Assembly: GCA_001831055.1 (NCBI GenBank)
Contig: MIDO01000118.1
Span: 1 to 11,097, forward strand
Origin: Verrucomicrobia bacterium GWC2_42_7
GTDB taxonomy: Bacteria; Verrucomicrobiota; Verrucomicrobiia; Opitutales; GWC2-42-7-A
Direction of reading: 5' to 3'
Length of the DNA stretch: 11,097 bases
Shown one piece after another: positions 1-6,502 of this stretch. Under the pieces are notes generated by a model, which was not told the DNA's origin, did not search any database, and was given only the letters and a program-made list of their open reading frames with translations. Both the position numbers and the translations under genes were made by a program. Positions within the stretch are counted from its first letter, which is position 1. Every line of letters starts with the position of its first letter.

Positions 1-1298
1 TTGGAGCTGAAGGCGTGTGCTTGGCGTCCTTTGGATTGGAGCATTGACGCCATTTCTTTTGTATTGAGGCGCTCGGATTCCTTTAATTTTTCAGGGCGAT
101 TGAGGGCTCCAATGAGGGCCTGATCGGCAAGGGTAAGGGAATCGAGAAACCCTTCTTGAAAGATAGAGGTGCACGCGGAGTTGCTACGAGGCTCAAAACA
201 AGCAGTGATGTGTGCGTTGGGGTGACGGTTCCGCAGTGAAGTTAATGTTTGGGCAATGGCCGTGGGATGGTGGCCGAAGTCTTCTATTATAACCCAGTTT
301 TCATTTTCAAGCAGGCACTCTTGACGTCTTTTAACGCCAAGAAATTTTTTTAAGTTGTTTAGTTGTAAAGAAGTTGGATTTTCTGGATTCAATGCGAGTC
401 CGGCTGACAGTGCGGCCATGGCTGCGTTTCTTGCATTAAATATGCCTGTCTGCCTCCAAGATACCTTTTCCCACAGTTTCCCTTTCCAATATAAGCTAAA
501 TGACGAATTTTCTTTCGTTTCCTCGAATTTTTTGATTTGCAAATCGCAGTCTTCTCCACAGCCTACAAAAAGGGTTTGTGTCCAGGATACAGGTAGCAGG
601 GATCTTACATTTGAATCATCTCCATTGGCGACAATAAATCCATTTTGTGGAACGAGACGAATGACATGAGAAAATGTCCTTTTTACATCCTGCAAATCCC
701 TGAAAATATCTGCATGGTCGAATTCTATGTTGTTGATAACCAATATAGATGGCAAATAGTGGACAAATTTACTCCGTTTGTCAAAAAAAGCAGTATCATA
801 CTCATCTCCCTCAAGGACAAAGGGTTGGTTGATGTTTCCTAGTTGAGCGCCTTCGGGTAAGTCACGAGGAACGCCCCCAATAAAATAACCAGCTTCCGAA
901 TTATTATGACGCAGAAGAAATGCTGTTAATGTTGAGGTCGTCGTTTTTCCGTGGGTTCCCGTTATTACAATATTCTTCCTGGTTTTTAATACCTCGTTTT
1001 TCAACAATTCAGGAAGCGACACATATGGAAACATTCGCGTTCTGAGCAAGCTCTCAACCTCTGGATTTCCCCGAGAAATCGCATTGCCCACAACCACGCA
1101 ATCTGGCTTCAAGTTTTTCAATCGCTCGAAATCATAGCCATCAAATATAGAAATTCCCTTCCTTTTCAACAAATCCGACATGGGCGGATAAATTGCCGTA
1201 TCCGATCCCATTACTTCATATCCCATCTCCTTGAACAACAACGCAATGTTACCCATTGCTGTTCCGCAGATTCCCATAAAATAAATTCGATTAGTCAT
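1..1298 (-). CDS. mpl: UDP-N-acetylmuramate:L-alanyl-gamma-D-glutamyl-meso-diaminopimelate ligase (Mpl), 3' end outside window
   Basis: A minus-strand frame is open without a stop from an ATG at 1298 to the window edge, giving 432 residues of a protein usually about 450-470 long, so only the extreme C-terminus is missing. Mur-ligase features in order: N-terminal nucleotide-fold loop FMGICGTAMG (7-16), ATP P-loop GTHGKTT (114-120), EGDEYDTAFFDKRSKF (163-178), KRRQE (323-327), DFGHHPT (340-346) and FEPRSN (369-373). The EYDTAFFDKRSKF, RRQE and FEPRSN signatures separate Mpl from MurC. The family acts in the cytoplasm, using ATP to attach recycled L-Ala-gamma-D-Glu-meso-DAP tripeptide directly to UDP-MurNAc. 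The gene diverges from dapB, which makes precursors of the same DAP. No Shine-Dalgarno is seen before the ATG. The coding strand runs from G-rich at the start to C-rich near the end. Confidence 0.95.
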   Translation of the reverse strand, partial: MTNRIYFMGICGTAMGNIALLFKEMGYEVMGSDTAIYPPMSDLLKRKGISIFDGYDFERLKNLKPDCVVVGNAISRGNPEVESLLRTRMFPYVSLPELLKNEVLKTRKNIVITGTHGKTTTSTLTAFLLRHNNSEAGYFIGGVPRDLPEGAQLGNINQPFVLEGDEYDTAFFDKRSKFVHYLPSILVINNIEFDHADIFRDLQDVKRTFSHVIRLVPQNGFIVANGDDSNVRSLLPVSWTQTLFVGCGEDCDLQIKKFEETKENSSFSLYWKGKLWEKVSWRQTGIFNARNAAMAALSAGLALNPENPTSLQLNNLKKFLGVKRRQECLLENENWVIIEDFGHHPTAIAQTLTSLRNRHPNAHITACFEPRSNSACTSIFQEGFLDSLTLADQALIGALNRPEKLKESERLNTKEMASMLQSKGRQAHAFSS

Positions 1299-1354
1299 GT
1301 TGAAAGTGTGATTCGATTTGTGATTTAAGAAAAATAAAAAAGTAGCTTCCCAAA

Positions 1355-1415
1355 CCCCTTTCCGAAAAAGGAGATACTTTGCTCTTAACCGGTTCTTTTA
1401 AAAAAGCTAAAGTAT
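1355..1415 (+). repeat. palindromic core repeat, copy A (partial)
   Basis: The 19-nt core CCCCTTTCCGAAAAAGGAG (1355-1373) is followed directly by a hairpin whose arms are ATACTTTGCT (1374-1383) and AGCTAAAGTAT (1405-1415), with one unpaired A. This core-plus-hairpin order is the same as in the copies at 2445-2551 and 6503-6609. The first palindrome of those copies is represented here at most by a short AGCTTCCC remnant at 1344-1351. It lies upstream of mpl, on the opposite strand to that gene. Confidence 0.7.
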
Positions 1416-1587
1416 AATACAAGTTTTAATTTTAAAAAAGTCTCCATCTTAGAGAAAGGAACTCACGGAGGTGTTTAGGTTCGTAAAAATCGATGGCAAA
1501 TGCAATTAAAATTTTGCGAAGGACAAAGGCTGTTAGCTAAAAAATTAGCTTGATTTATAGGACCAGCGTTGCTTATTTAGGGTGATC

Positions 1588-1666
1588 AGGAGGGGACAAA
1601 AAAGTGAATACAAAAGCGGATGTGTTGCGTGATTGGAAATCGAACGATAAGGTTGCAATTACTTAA
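1588..1666 (+). CDS. possible 20-residue leader peptide with strong Shine-Dalgarno, upstream of dapB
   Basis: AGGAGGGG (1588-1595) lies 8 nt before GTG at 1604, an almost ideal ribosome-binding arrangement. The following frame encodes MNTKADVLRDWKSNDKVAIT and stops at TAA 1664-1666. A second purine-rich stretch, AAAGAGGAAAG, precedes ATG 1679 whose next codon is TAG. The peptide matches nothing I recognise and has three lysines in twenty residues, too few to argue for classical lysine attenuation. It could be a leader peptide, a small protein, or the surviving start of a decayed gene. What makes it notable is that the window's ordinary genes lack such a site. The 5' limit given here includes the Shine-Dalgarno; coding is 1604-1666. 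Confidence 0.35.
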
Positions 1667-1741
1667 AGAGGAAAGATCATGTAGATACTAATGACATTGG
1701 TTGGTTCCCTAAACCCATTTTCTTTGGACTTAGAATAAAAT

Positions 1742-2464
1742 ATGCTTACAGTTTTACTAAAAGGGTCAACCGGAAGGATGGGGACGGCAATAACCGCCCT
1801 TGCAGCCGGTAATGGTTTGAATATAATAACTTGCAATAGAGATGACAGTTTAGAGAGGGTGCCCGAATCTGATGTGATTATAGATTTCAGCCACAGGGCA
1901 TGCATTGTCCCTTTGCTTAAAAAGGCATTGATGCACAAAAAACCATTGATAATTGGCACCACTGGTCATACAGAAGAAGAAAAAGAATCCATTGAATCGG
2001 CAGCCAAAGAGATCCCTGTCGTCTATTCAAGCAATTTTGCAGTTGGGACGAATGTCCTATTTCATTTAATTGAAACAGCAGCGGCCATCCTAAAAGATTT
2101 TCATCCAGAATTGATTGAAATTCACCACGCAAATAAGAAAGATGCTCCCAGCGGAACGGCTTTATCATTAGCGAAAATACTCCAAAATAATTACCAAAAA
2201 CCTCTTTCATTTGGCCGTAGCGGCTTTTTGCAAAATCCCGATGACGAAATTGGAGTACACGCGCTTCGTGGAGGCGATATTGTTGGAACACATACCGTCC
2301 ATTTTTTGGGGCAAGGCGAGTCCCTCGAGTTTACCCATCGCGCTACCGACCGCAAAATCTTCGCCGTCGGCGCCATCAAAGCCGCCCACTGGATTTTTGG
2401 TAAAAAACCAGGCTTGTATTCTATGAAGGATGTGTTAAGAATCTTTGGGGAAAACGGCTTTTAA
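1742..2464 (+). CDS. dapB: 4-hydroxy-tetrahydrodipicolinate reductase (DapB)
   Basis: This 240-residue protein performs the second committed step of the DAP/lysine pathway, NAD(P)H-dependent reduction of the DapA product to tetrahydrodipicolinate in the cytoplasm. The Rossmann loop GSTGRMG is at residues 8-14, IDFSHRA at 47-53 and the cofactor-contact motif GTTGH at 72-76. The C-terminal domain carries the signature EIHHANKKDAPSGTA (126-140), giving catalytic His128/His129 and Lys132 by analogy with the HHxxKxDAPSGTA motif, and VHALRGGDIVGTHTV (172-186). Length is normal for the short bacterial form (E. coli 273). The ATG at 1742 is the only start leaving the Rossmann strand intact; no Shine-Dalgarno precedes it. 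The last residues (GENGF) and the stop codon lie inside a 43-nt palindrome, so a repeat forms the 3' end of the gene. Confidence 0.96.
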   Translation: MLTVLLKGSTGRMGTAITALAAGNGLNIITCNRDDSLERVPESDVIIDFSHRACIVPLLKKALMHKKPLIIGTTGHTEEEKESIESAAKEIPVVYSSNFAVGTNVLFHLIETAAAILKDFHPELIEIHHANKKDAPSGTALSLAKILQNNYQKPLSFGRSGFLQNPDDEIGVHALRGGDIVGTHTVHFLGQGESLEFTHRATDRKIFAVGAIKAAHWIFGKKPGLYSMKDVLRIFGENGF

Positions 2465-2551
2465 GCGCTTAAAAGCGTTTTCCCCAACCCCCTTTCCGAA
2501 AAAGAGATCGTTGCGCGAAAGTAAAATTTTAAAAAATTTACTTTTGCGCAA
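2445..2551 (+). repeat. composite palindromic element, copy B (palindrome 1 + core + palindrome 2); probable dapB terminator
   Basis: Palindrome 1 (2445-2487) has arms starting TTGGGGAAAACG and ending CGTTTTCCCCAA around a centre AAGCGCTT, perfectly paired except for one bulged G. It overlaps the dapB stop codon. The core ACCCCCTTTCCGAAAAAGAG follows at 2487-2506. Palindrome 2 (2511-2551) has arms TTGCGCGAAAGTAAA and TTTACTTTTGCGCAA with one G-T wobble. The strong hairpin at the gene end could also stop transcription, but no clean U-tract follows either stem. Confidence 0.8.
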
Positions 2552-2629
2552 GGGGCTGTTCGGGAAACCCGGATTCCCTCATACAAACCCGTTTCTTAAA
2601 AAACAAGAAGGAGTTCCTTCGCGAAATAG

Positions 2630-2690
2630 CTCCTTTTCGGAAAGGGGCTTGGGTAAAACCCATCTTGGGCGACCAAAAGCAGCTTTCCCC
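2630..2690 (-). repeat. composite palindromic element, inverted partial copy B'
   Basis: Read on the minus strand this holds GGGGAAAGCTGCTTTTGGTC (the first arm of palindrome 1, at 2671-2690) and the core CCCCTTTCCGAAAAGGAG (2630-2647). A small hairpin built on CCCAAG and CTTGGG lies between them. It sits head-to-head with copy B, so the two cores (2487-2506 and 2630-2647) form a long inverted repeat that could extrude or fold across the dapB-ruvA gap. The copy ends 20 bp before the ruvA start. Confidence 0.65.
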
Positions 2691-2710
2691 AAAAAAATAT
2701 TTTATACACC

Positions 2711-3313
2711 ATGATAGCAAATATAGAAGGCACTTTAGAGGAAATTACGCCATCGCAAGGTGTTGTCAACGTAGGGGGTATTGGCTATGAGGTCAATATG
2801 CCGCTTACCACGGCCGAGACCTTGTTGGGTATAGGTAAAAAGGTAAAACTATTTACGTATGTCGTGTATCGGGAAGATAATCAGACGCTTTACGGATTTA
2901 AAAGCCGCGAGGAGCGCGATTTTTTCAAGGTTTTGATAGAAAAAGTATCGGGAGTCGGCCCTAAATTAGCGTTAGCGATCCTTAGTAAGCTATCCTTGTC
3001 TCTCTTAAAATCAGCGATTGCGCATGGAGACATCAGTACGTTGTCGAGTTGTCCTGGCATTGGAAAGAAAACGGCAGAACGCCTGATTATTGAATTAAAA
3101 GACAAAATGGGGCTGCACGAAGCCCATATCACCCTTCCCGGACACGAGACTTCTCGCGAAATTAACGCCATCGAAGACGCCGTTTCTGCCCTCGTTGCCC
3201 TCGGATATAAAACTGCCGACGCCGATAAAGCCGTCCGAAAAGCGCTTGCCTCCCACAAGGACCTCAACACCGAGGAGCTTGTAAAAAAAGTCTTAACAAA
3301 AAGAAAGGATTAA
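2711..3313 (+). CDS. ruvA: Holliday junction branch migration complex subunit RuvA
   Basis: The 200-residue product has the normal RuvA length and its three domains. The N-terminal OB-fold domain begins MIANIEGTL and contains the typical YREDNQTLYGF (53-63). Domain II has two helix-hairpin-helix motifs, VSGVGPKLALAIL (79-91) and CPGIGKKTAERLIIELK (114-130), which contact junction DNA. A linker around 135-150 leads to domain III (about 151-197), which binds the RuvB motor. RuvA tetramers hold the four-way junction while RuvB drives branch migration in recombinational repair. Neither ruvB nor ruvC is adjacent, so the gene is separated from its usual partners within this window. No Shine-Dalgarno is visible; the ATG at 2711 matches the conserved N-terminus exactly. 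Confidence 0.96.
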   Translation: MIANIEGTLEEITPSQGVVNVGGIGYEVNMPLTTAETLLGIGKKVKLFTYVVYREDNQTLYGFKSREERDFFKVLIEKVSGVGPKLALAILSKLSLSLLKSAIAHGDISTLSSCPGIGKKTAERLIIELKDKMGLHEAHITLPGHETSREINAIEDAVSALVALGYKTADADKAVRKALASHKDLNTEELVKKVLTKRKD

Positions 3314-3455
3314 GTGTTGGAAGATTCGCGAAAACCTTTCCCTTTTCAGCTTGCATGAGGCAGAATTCTGTAAAAAATCTTTTCCTTGGAGAAATAGATA
3401 AGGCTTTAAAGGTCTTAAAAATTTAAAACATTTCCAAAACAGGAGGGTTAAACCT

Positions 3456-3559
3456 ATTTGGCGATCACAGAATCTGTAAGATTTTGTGATCGCCAAATGA
3501 TTCGCTTTTCTTTTGGAGAGCCCGAGAACCTTTCTTTTCTGGAAAAGAAAGGTTCTCGG
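3456..3559 (+). repeat. two-hairpin element, copy 1 (upstream of trxB)
   Basis: Hairpin 1 (3456-3498) has arms ATTTGGCGATCACA and TGTGATCGCCAAAT and continues inward to a short TGTAA loop. A spacer of 23 nt (3499-3521) follows. Hairpin 2 (3522-3559) has arms CCGAGAACCTTTCTTTT and AAAAGAAAGGTTCTCGG around CTGG. The copies at 6706-6809 and 10455-10555 share the same order, orientation, spacer length and GNRA-like first loop, but their outer stem bases differ while remaining paired. The element ends 29 nt before the trxB ATG and could act as terminator of ruvA, as leader structure of trxB, or as a mobile palindromic repeat. Confidence 0.8.
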
Positions 3560-3588
3560 ATCTTACTTTTCAACTTTTTATAATAATT

Positions 3589-4515
3589 ATGGAAAATGTG
3601 ATAATAATAGGAACGGGGTGCGCGGGGCTTACAGCTGGGATCTACGCGGCTCGTGCAAACTTAAATCCAGTGCTTATTGAAGGGTTATTACCTGGGGGGC
3701 AACTCACGACGACCTCTGAAGTTGAGAATTTCCCTGGCTTTCCGGAGGGAATAGACGGGTTTGATCTGACGGTACGGATGCGGGCGCAGGCAGAGCGTTT
3801 TGGAGCTCGGTTTATCAGCGACGATATAAAAAGTGTTTCTTTTTCTGAGGGGAATAATAAATTATTTGGGGAAACCACGACCTACGAATCGAAGACTATT
3901 ATTGTTGCGACAGGGGCCTCTCCGCGATTGACGAACGTTCCGGGAGAAAAGGAAATGTTTGGAGGGAAAGGAGTTACAACTTGCGCAACTTGCGATGGTG
4001 CCTTTTATCGAAACATGGATGTTGTTGTTATTGGAGGGGGGGATTCGGCCTGTGAAGAAGCTTTGTTTTTGACTCAATTTGCATCAAAAATATTTCTTGT
4101 TCATCGTCGTGACACGCTTCGAGCCTCTCAAATCATGCGTCAACGTGTTTTGGAGCATAAAAAAATCACCCCGCTGTGGAATTCTGTCTTGGAGGCCATT
4201 CTTCCAGATGAAAATGGAAAAGTGAGAGGCGTTAGTTTGAAAAACACCGTTACTAATCAAACAGTTGAGCAGCCTTGTAAGGGTGTTTTTCTGGCCATTG
4301 GACATACTCCCAATACCGCCATTTTCGCCAATGCCCTCAAACTCGACGAAGCGGGTTATGTCATTACAGAAGAAGATAGTATGGTAAAAACAGCCATCAA
4401 CGGTGTCTTCGCCGCAGGAGACTGCGTCGACTACACCTACCGCCAAGCCATCACTGCCGCAGGTACGGGCTGCCAGGCCGCTATGGAGGTGGAGCGTTGG
4501 TTACTCTCTATGTGA
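3589..4515 (+). CDS. trxB: thioredoxin-disulfide reductase (TrxB)
   Basis: The 308-residue product is a low-molecular-weight flavoprotein of standard length that transfers electrons from NADPH through FAD to thioredoxin in the cytoplasm. The FAD dinucleotide loop is GTGCAG (8-13), with Cys where most relatives have Pro. [19 protein letters not shown] follows at about 36-54. The redox-active disulfide is CATC, followed by DGAF, at about 132-139. The NADPH-binding loop is [10 protein letters not shown], near 149-158. The C-terminal FAD motif GVFAAGDC lies near 269-276 and TGCQAA near 293-298. No thioredoxin gene is adjacent. A two-hairpin element ends 29 nt upstream and a truncated repeat begins 6 nt after the stop. 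The start has no Shine-Dalgarno but fits the conserved N-terminus. Confidence 0.96.
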   Translation: MENVIIIGTGCAGLTAGIYAARANLNPVLIEGLLPGGQLTTTSEVENFPGFPEGIDGFDLTVRMRAQAERFGARFISDDIKSVSFSEGNNKLFGETTTYESKTIIVATGASPRLTNVPGEKEMFGGKGVTTCATCDGAFYRNMDVVVIGGGDSACEEALFLTQFASKIFLVHRRDTLRASQIMRQRVLEHKKITPLWNSVLEAILPDENGKVRGVSLKNTVTNQTVEQPCKGVFLAIGHTPNTAIFANALKLDEAGYVITEEDSMVKTAINGVFAAGDCVDYTYRQAITAAGTGCQAAMEVERWLLSM

Positions 4516-4520
4516 AAGAC

Positions 4521-4551
4521 GTTATTTTAAGTTTCGAGTGTGTTGGACATC
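4521..4551 (-). repeat. truncated end of the inverted-repeat element
   Basis: These 31 nt are identical to 10186-10216, which is one terminal arm plus the adjacent body of the complete element at 10177-10299. Similarity fades after about seven more bases and the other arm is missing, so this is a deletion remnant lying just after the trxB stop. Strand is given relative to the complete copy at 4646-4769, whose matching end (4729-4757) is inverted to this one. Confidence 0.8.
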
Positions 4552-4625
4552 AGACTCAAGGAAATAGAGAAAGACTGTGTTTCCCCTTTCCTTAATCTGT
4601 AAGGTCTTACTTCCGCGCAAAATAA

Positions 4626-4643
4626 CTCCTTTTCGGAAAGGGG
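4626..4643 (-). repeat. palindromic core repeat, copy C (inverted)
   Basis: CTCCTTTTCGGAAAGGGG is the reverse complement of the core found in copies A, B and D. The minus-strand continuation (4586-4620) starts with TTGCGCGG, as in palindrome 2 of copy B, but the stem is decayed and only a small GTAAG/CTTAC hairpin remains. Immediately to the right begins the 124-bp inverted-repeat element, and beyond that lies a palindrome-1 fragment (4769-4816), as if that element had entered between palindrome 1 and the core. Confidence 0.65.
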
Positions 4644-4645
4644 CC

Positions 4646-4769
4646 AGAAAAACGTCAGTTCAATTTTTCGAGCAGGCGGATGAGGTGACCATGAGGGAGC
4701 GTACCTACGTACGTGACCGAATGTGAATCCGATATCCAACGAACTCGAAAATTGAAATCACGTTTTTCT
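4646..4769 (+). mobile_element. 124-bp element with 26-27-bp terminal inverted repeats (MITE-like or structured RNA), complete copy 1
   Basis: The left arm (4646-4672) starts AGAAAAACGT and ends TTCAATTTTTCGAG. The right arm (4744-4769) is its reverse complement with two mismatches and one single-base indel. The internal body from CGAGCAGGCGGA to ATCCAACGAACTCG aligns with the reverse complement of 10203-10272, with about a 3-nt length difference. The outer arms of the two copies are different sequences, yet each copy is self-complementary. There is no transposase ORF inside. No clear target-site duplication was seen. It lies between trxB and oleC. Confidence 0.7.
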
Positions 4770-4816
4770 TTTAGGGGAAAACCTTTCTGGGGGACCCAAA
4801 AGCAGTTCCCCTAAAA
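4769..4816 (-). repeat. palindrome-1 type repeat directly upstream of oleC
   Basis: The ends TTTTAGGGGAA (4769-4779) and TTCCCCTAAAA (4806-4816) are perfectly complementary. On the minus strand the sequence reads GGGGAACTGCTTTTGG, like the first arm of copies B' and D. The repeat ends 9 nt before the oleC ATG, so it would place the start codon at the foot of a hairpin if transcribed. The whole trxB-oleC gap (4516-4825) is made of this, the 124-bp element, copy C and the truncated remnant. Confidence 0.65.
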
Positions 4817-4825
4817 TTCCCGGTT

Positions 4826-6451
4826 ATGCAAGAGATTTTTAATGTTTCGAGATTTTTGGAGTTGACGGCCGAGTCGACGCCGGACGGGTGTGCGCTGAAG
4901 GTGCCGATTTCGCGGAATGATAGGGGGATTGTTTACAGTGAACGCAGTTTTAGTCAGCTTTGTCGAGAGGCAGATGCGACGGCACGTTTGCTGCAGGGTA
5001 GGGGAGTGACTCGAGGCATGCGGGTTTTGTTAATGGTTAGGCCGGGGCTCGATCTTATTTTGATTACCTTTGCGCTCTTTAAGTTAGGGGCGATCCCTGT
5101 CATCATTGACCCAGGGATGGGCTTAAAGAATTTTTTAACGTGTGTCGCTCGTTCGCAACCTAAGGCGTTGATAGGGATTTCTTTAGCGCAGTGGATTAGT
5201 CGGTTGTTTTTTAAGAAATTTGGCTCTGTTAAAATAAAAATACCTGTTGTTGCGAATGAATTTTTAAAGGAAGTGGCTAATTTTTCGCAAAAACCGTTTC
5301 CGTTAGCGGATACGGGAAGAGATGAATTAGCTGCGATTTTGTTTACTTCTGGTTCGACGGGTGCACCAAAGGGTGTTTGTTATCTACACGGACATTTTGA
5401 ATCGCAGGTAAAGTTGTTGGGTGATGCCTATCTTTTCAAGCCTGGGGAGGTGGATCTTCCTATGCTGCCAGTATTTGCATTGTTCAATCCTGCGTTTGGC
5501 ATGACGACGGTTGTTCCGGAGATGAATCCCAGCCGTCCGGCTTCTGTGGATCCGAGCAAAATTGCACAAGCTATCTTGCAATGCGGAGTGACAAACACCT
5601 TCGGATCCCCTGTCCTGTGGAACAAAATTGCCAATTATTGCGAAGGTCGCGACATTGTTTTTCCATCGATCAAACGCGTATTAATGGCTGGAGCGCCAGT
5701 GTCACCGGACCTTTTTAGGAGAATGAAGAAATTGATCCCCAATGGAGAGGTCTTTTCTCCTTACGGAGCAACCGAGTGTTTGCCTATTGCTTCAATTAGT
5801 GGAACGGAAGTAATTGAATCAACTGCCCCATTATCTTGTGTGGGCAAAGGAACTTGTGTGGGCAAACCATTTCCCGGGATCAATGTTTCGATTATTCCTG
5901 TTGAGGACGGCCCTGTCAATTTCCCCCAAACCCTTCCGCCAAACACGATCGGCGAGATCATTGCAAAAGGACCCGTTGTAACGGAGTCCTACGATCAACT
6001 ACCCGAAGCAACCTTTTTAGCTAAAATTGAGGAAGGGCAATCCATTTGGCACCGCATGGGAGACGTGGGATACCTAGACGCTGATGGGCGCCTTTGGTTC
6101 TGTGGGCGCAAAGCCGAACGTGTTGTTTCCCATCAAGGTATCTTTTATACAGATTGTTGCGAAGCCGTTTTTAATCAACATCCTAACGTTTATCGATCTG
6201 CCCTTATTAATTTTTCTACCCCCAACGCTACTCTTCCCGCAATCGTTGTAGAACCCAAACCCAATCACTTTCCCAAAACAGCGACCCAATTAGCCCTCTT
6301 TTCCAACGAACTTCGCCTCCTTGCTCAAAAACACCCCCATACCGAAAAAATCCAAAAGTTCTTCTTCCACAAAAGCTTTCCTGTCGACGTCCGCCATAAC
6401 GCAAAAATTCACCGTCTTCACCTCGGCCGCTTTTTTTCAAGAAAAGGGTGA
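4826..6451 (+). CDS. oleC: AMP-forming acyl ligase of the OleC type (olefin beta-lactone synthetase)
   Basis: This 541-residue member of the ANL adenylating superfamily has the phosphate-binding loop FTSGSTGAPKG (173-183), YGATE (313-317), MGDVGYLD with DGRLWFCGRK (411-429), and a C-terminal FPVDVRHNAKI (518-528) carrying the conserved lysine K527. IDPGMG (94-99), LPVFALFNPAFGMT (214-227), GTCVGKPFPG (342-351) and FPVDVRHNAK are features I associate with OleC rather than ordinary acyl-CoA synthetases. OleC converts a beta-hydroxy acid, made by OleA and OleD from two fatty-acyl chains, into a cis-beta-lactone that OleB decarboxylates to a long-chain olefin. No oleA, oleB or oleD is in the window, so pathway assignment rests on this protein alone. 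A less specific acyl-CoA/acyl-AMP ligase is the alternative. No Shine-Dalgarno is seen at the ATG. G:C on the coding strand falls from 70:31 (4861-5040) to 18:63 (6241-6420). Confidence 0.85.
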   Translation: MQEIFNVSRFLELTAESTPDGCALKVPISRNDRGIVYSERSFSQLCREADATARLLQGRGVTRGMRVLLMVRPGLDLILITFALFKLGAIPVIIDPGMGLKNFLTCVARSQPKALIGISLAQWISRLFFKKFGSVKIKIPVVANEFLKEVANFSQKPFPLADTGRDELAAILFTSGSTGAPKGVCYLHGHFESQVKLLGDAYLFKPGEVDLPMLPVFALFNPAFGMTTVVPEMNPSRPASVDPSKIAQAILQCGVTNTFGSPVLWNKIANYCEGRDIVFPSIKRVLMAGAPVSPDLFRRMKKLIPNGEVFSPYGATECLPIASISGTEVIESTAPLSCVGKGTCVGKPFPGINVSIIPVEDGPVNFPQTLPPNTIGEIIAKGPVVTESYDQLPEATFLAKIEEGQSIWHRMGDVGYLDADGRLWFCGRKAERVVSHQGIFYTDCCEAVFNQHPNVYRSALINFSTPNATLPAIVVEPKPNHFPKTATQLALFSNELRLLAQKHPHTEKIQKFFFHKSFPVDVRHNAKIHRLHLGRFFSRKG

Positions 6452-6502
6452 GGGGAATGTGCGAAGGCCCTTCTTTTGAAAGAAGTGGATACCTCTAAAA
6501 AT

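Larger units (their letters stand above)
1299..1741. other. divergent intergenic region mpl/dapB
   Basis: This 443-bp gap must hold the promoters of two divergent genes, but no convincing -35/-10 pair was found. It contains one copy of the palindromic core repeat (1355-1415) and a 20-codon ORF behind a strong Shine-Dalgarno (1588-1666). No lysine-riboswitch-like conserved segments were recognised ahead of dapB. The stretch 1416-1587 shows nothing identifiable. Confidence 0.6.

Noticed and set aside
355..842. Plus-strand open frames of 104 and 65 codons
   Set aside because: They lie entirely inside mpl on the opposite strand, whose Mur-ligase motifs are unambiguous.
1299..1741. Lysine riboswitch upstream of dapB
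   Set aside because: No recognisable conserved L-box segments or terminator-antiterminator arrangement could be found.
2445..2714. 89-codon plus-strand frame across the dapB-ruvA gap
   Set aside because: It is a translation of the palindromic repeats and dapB end; lysine- and serine-rich low-complexity product with no family features.
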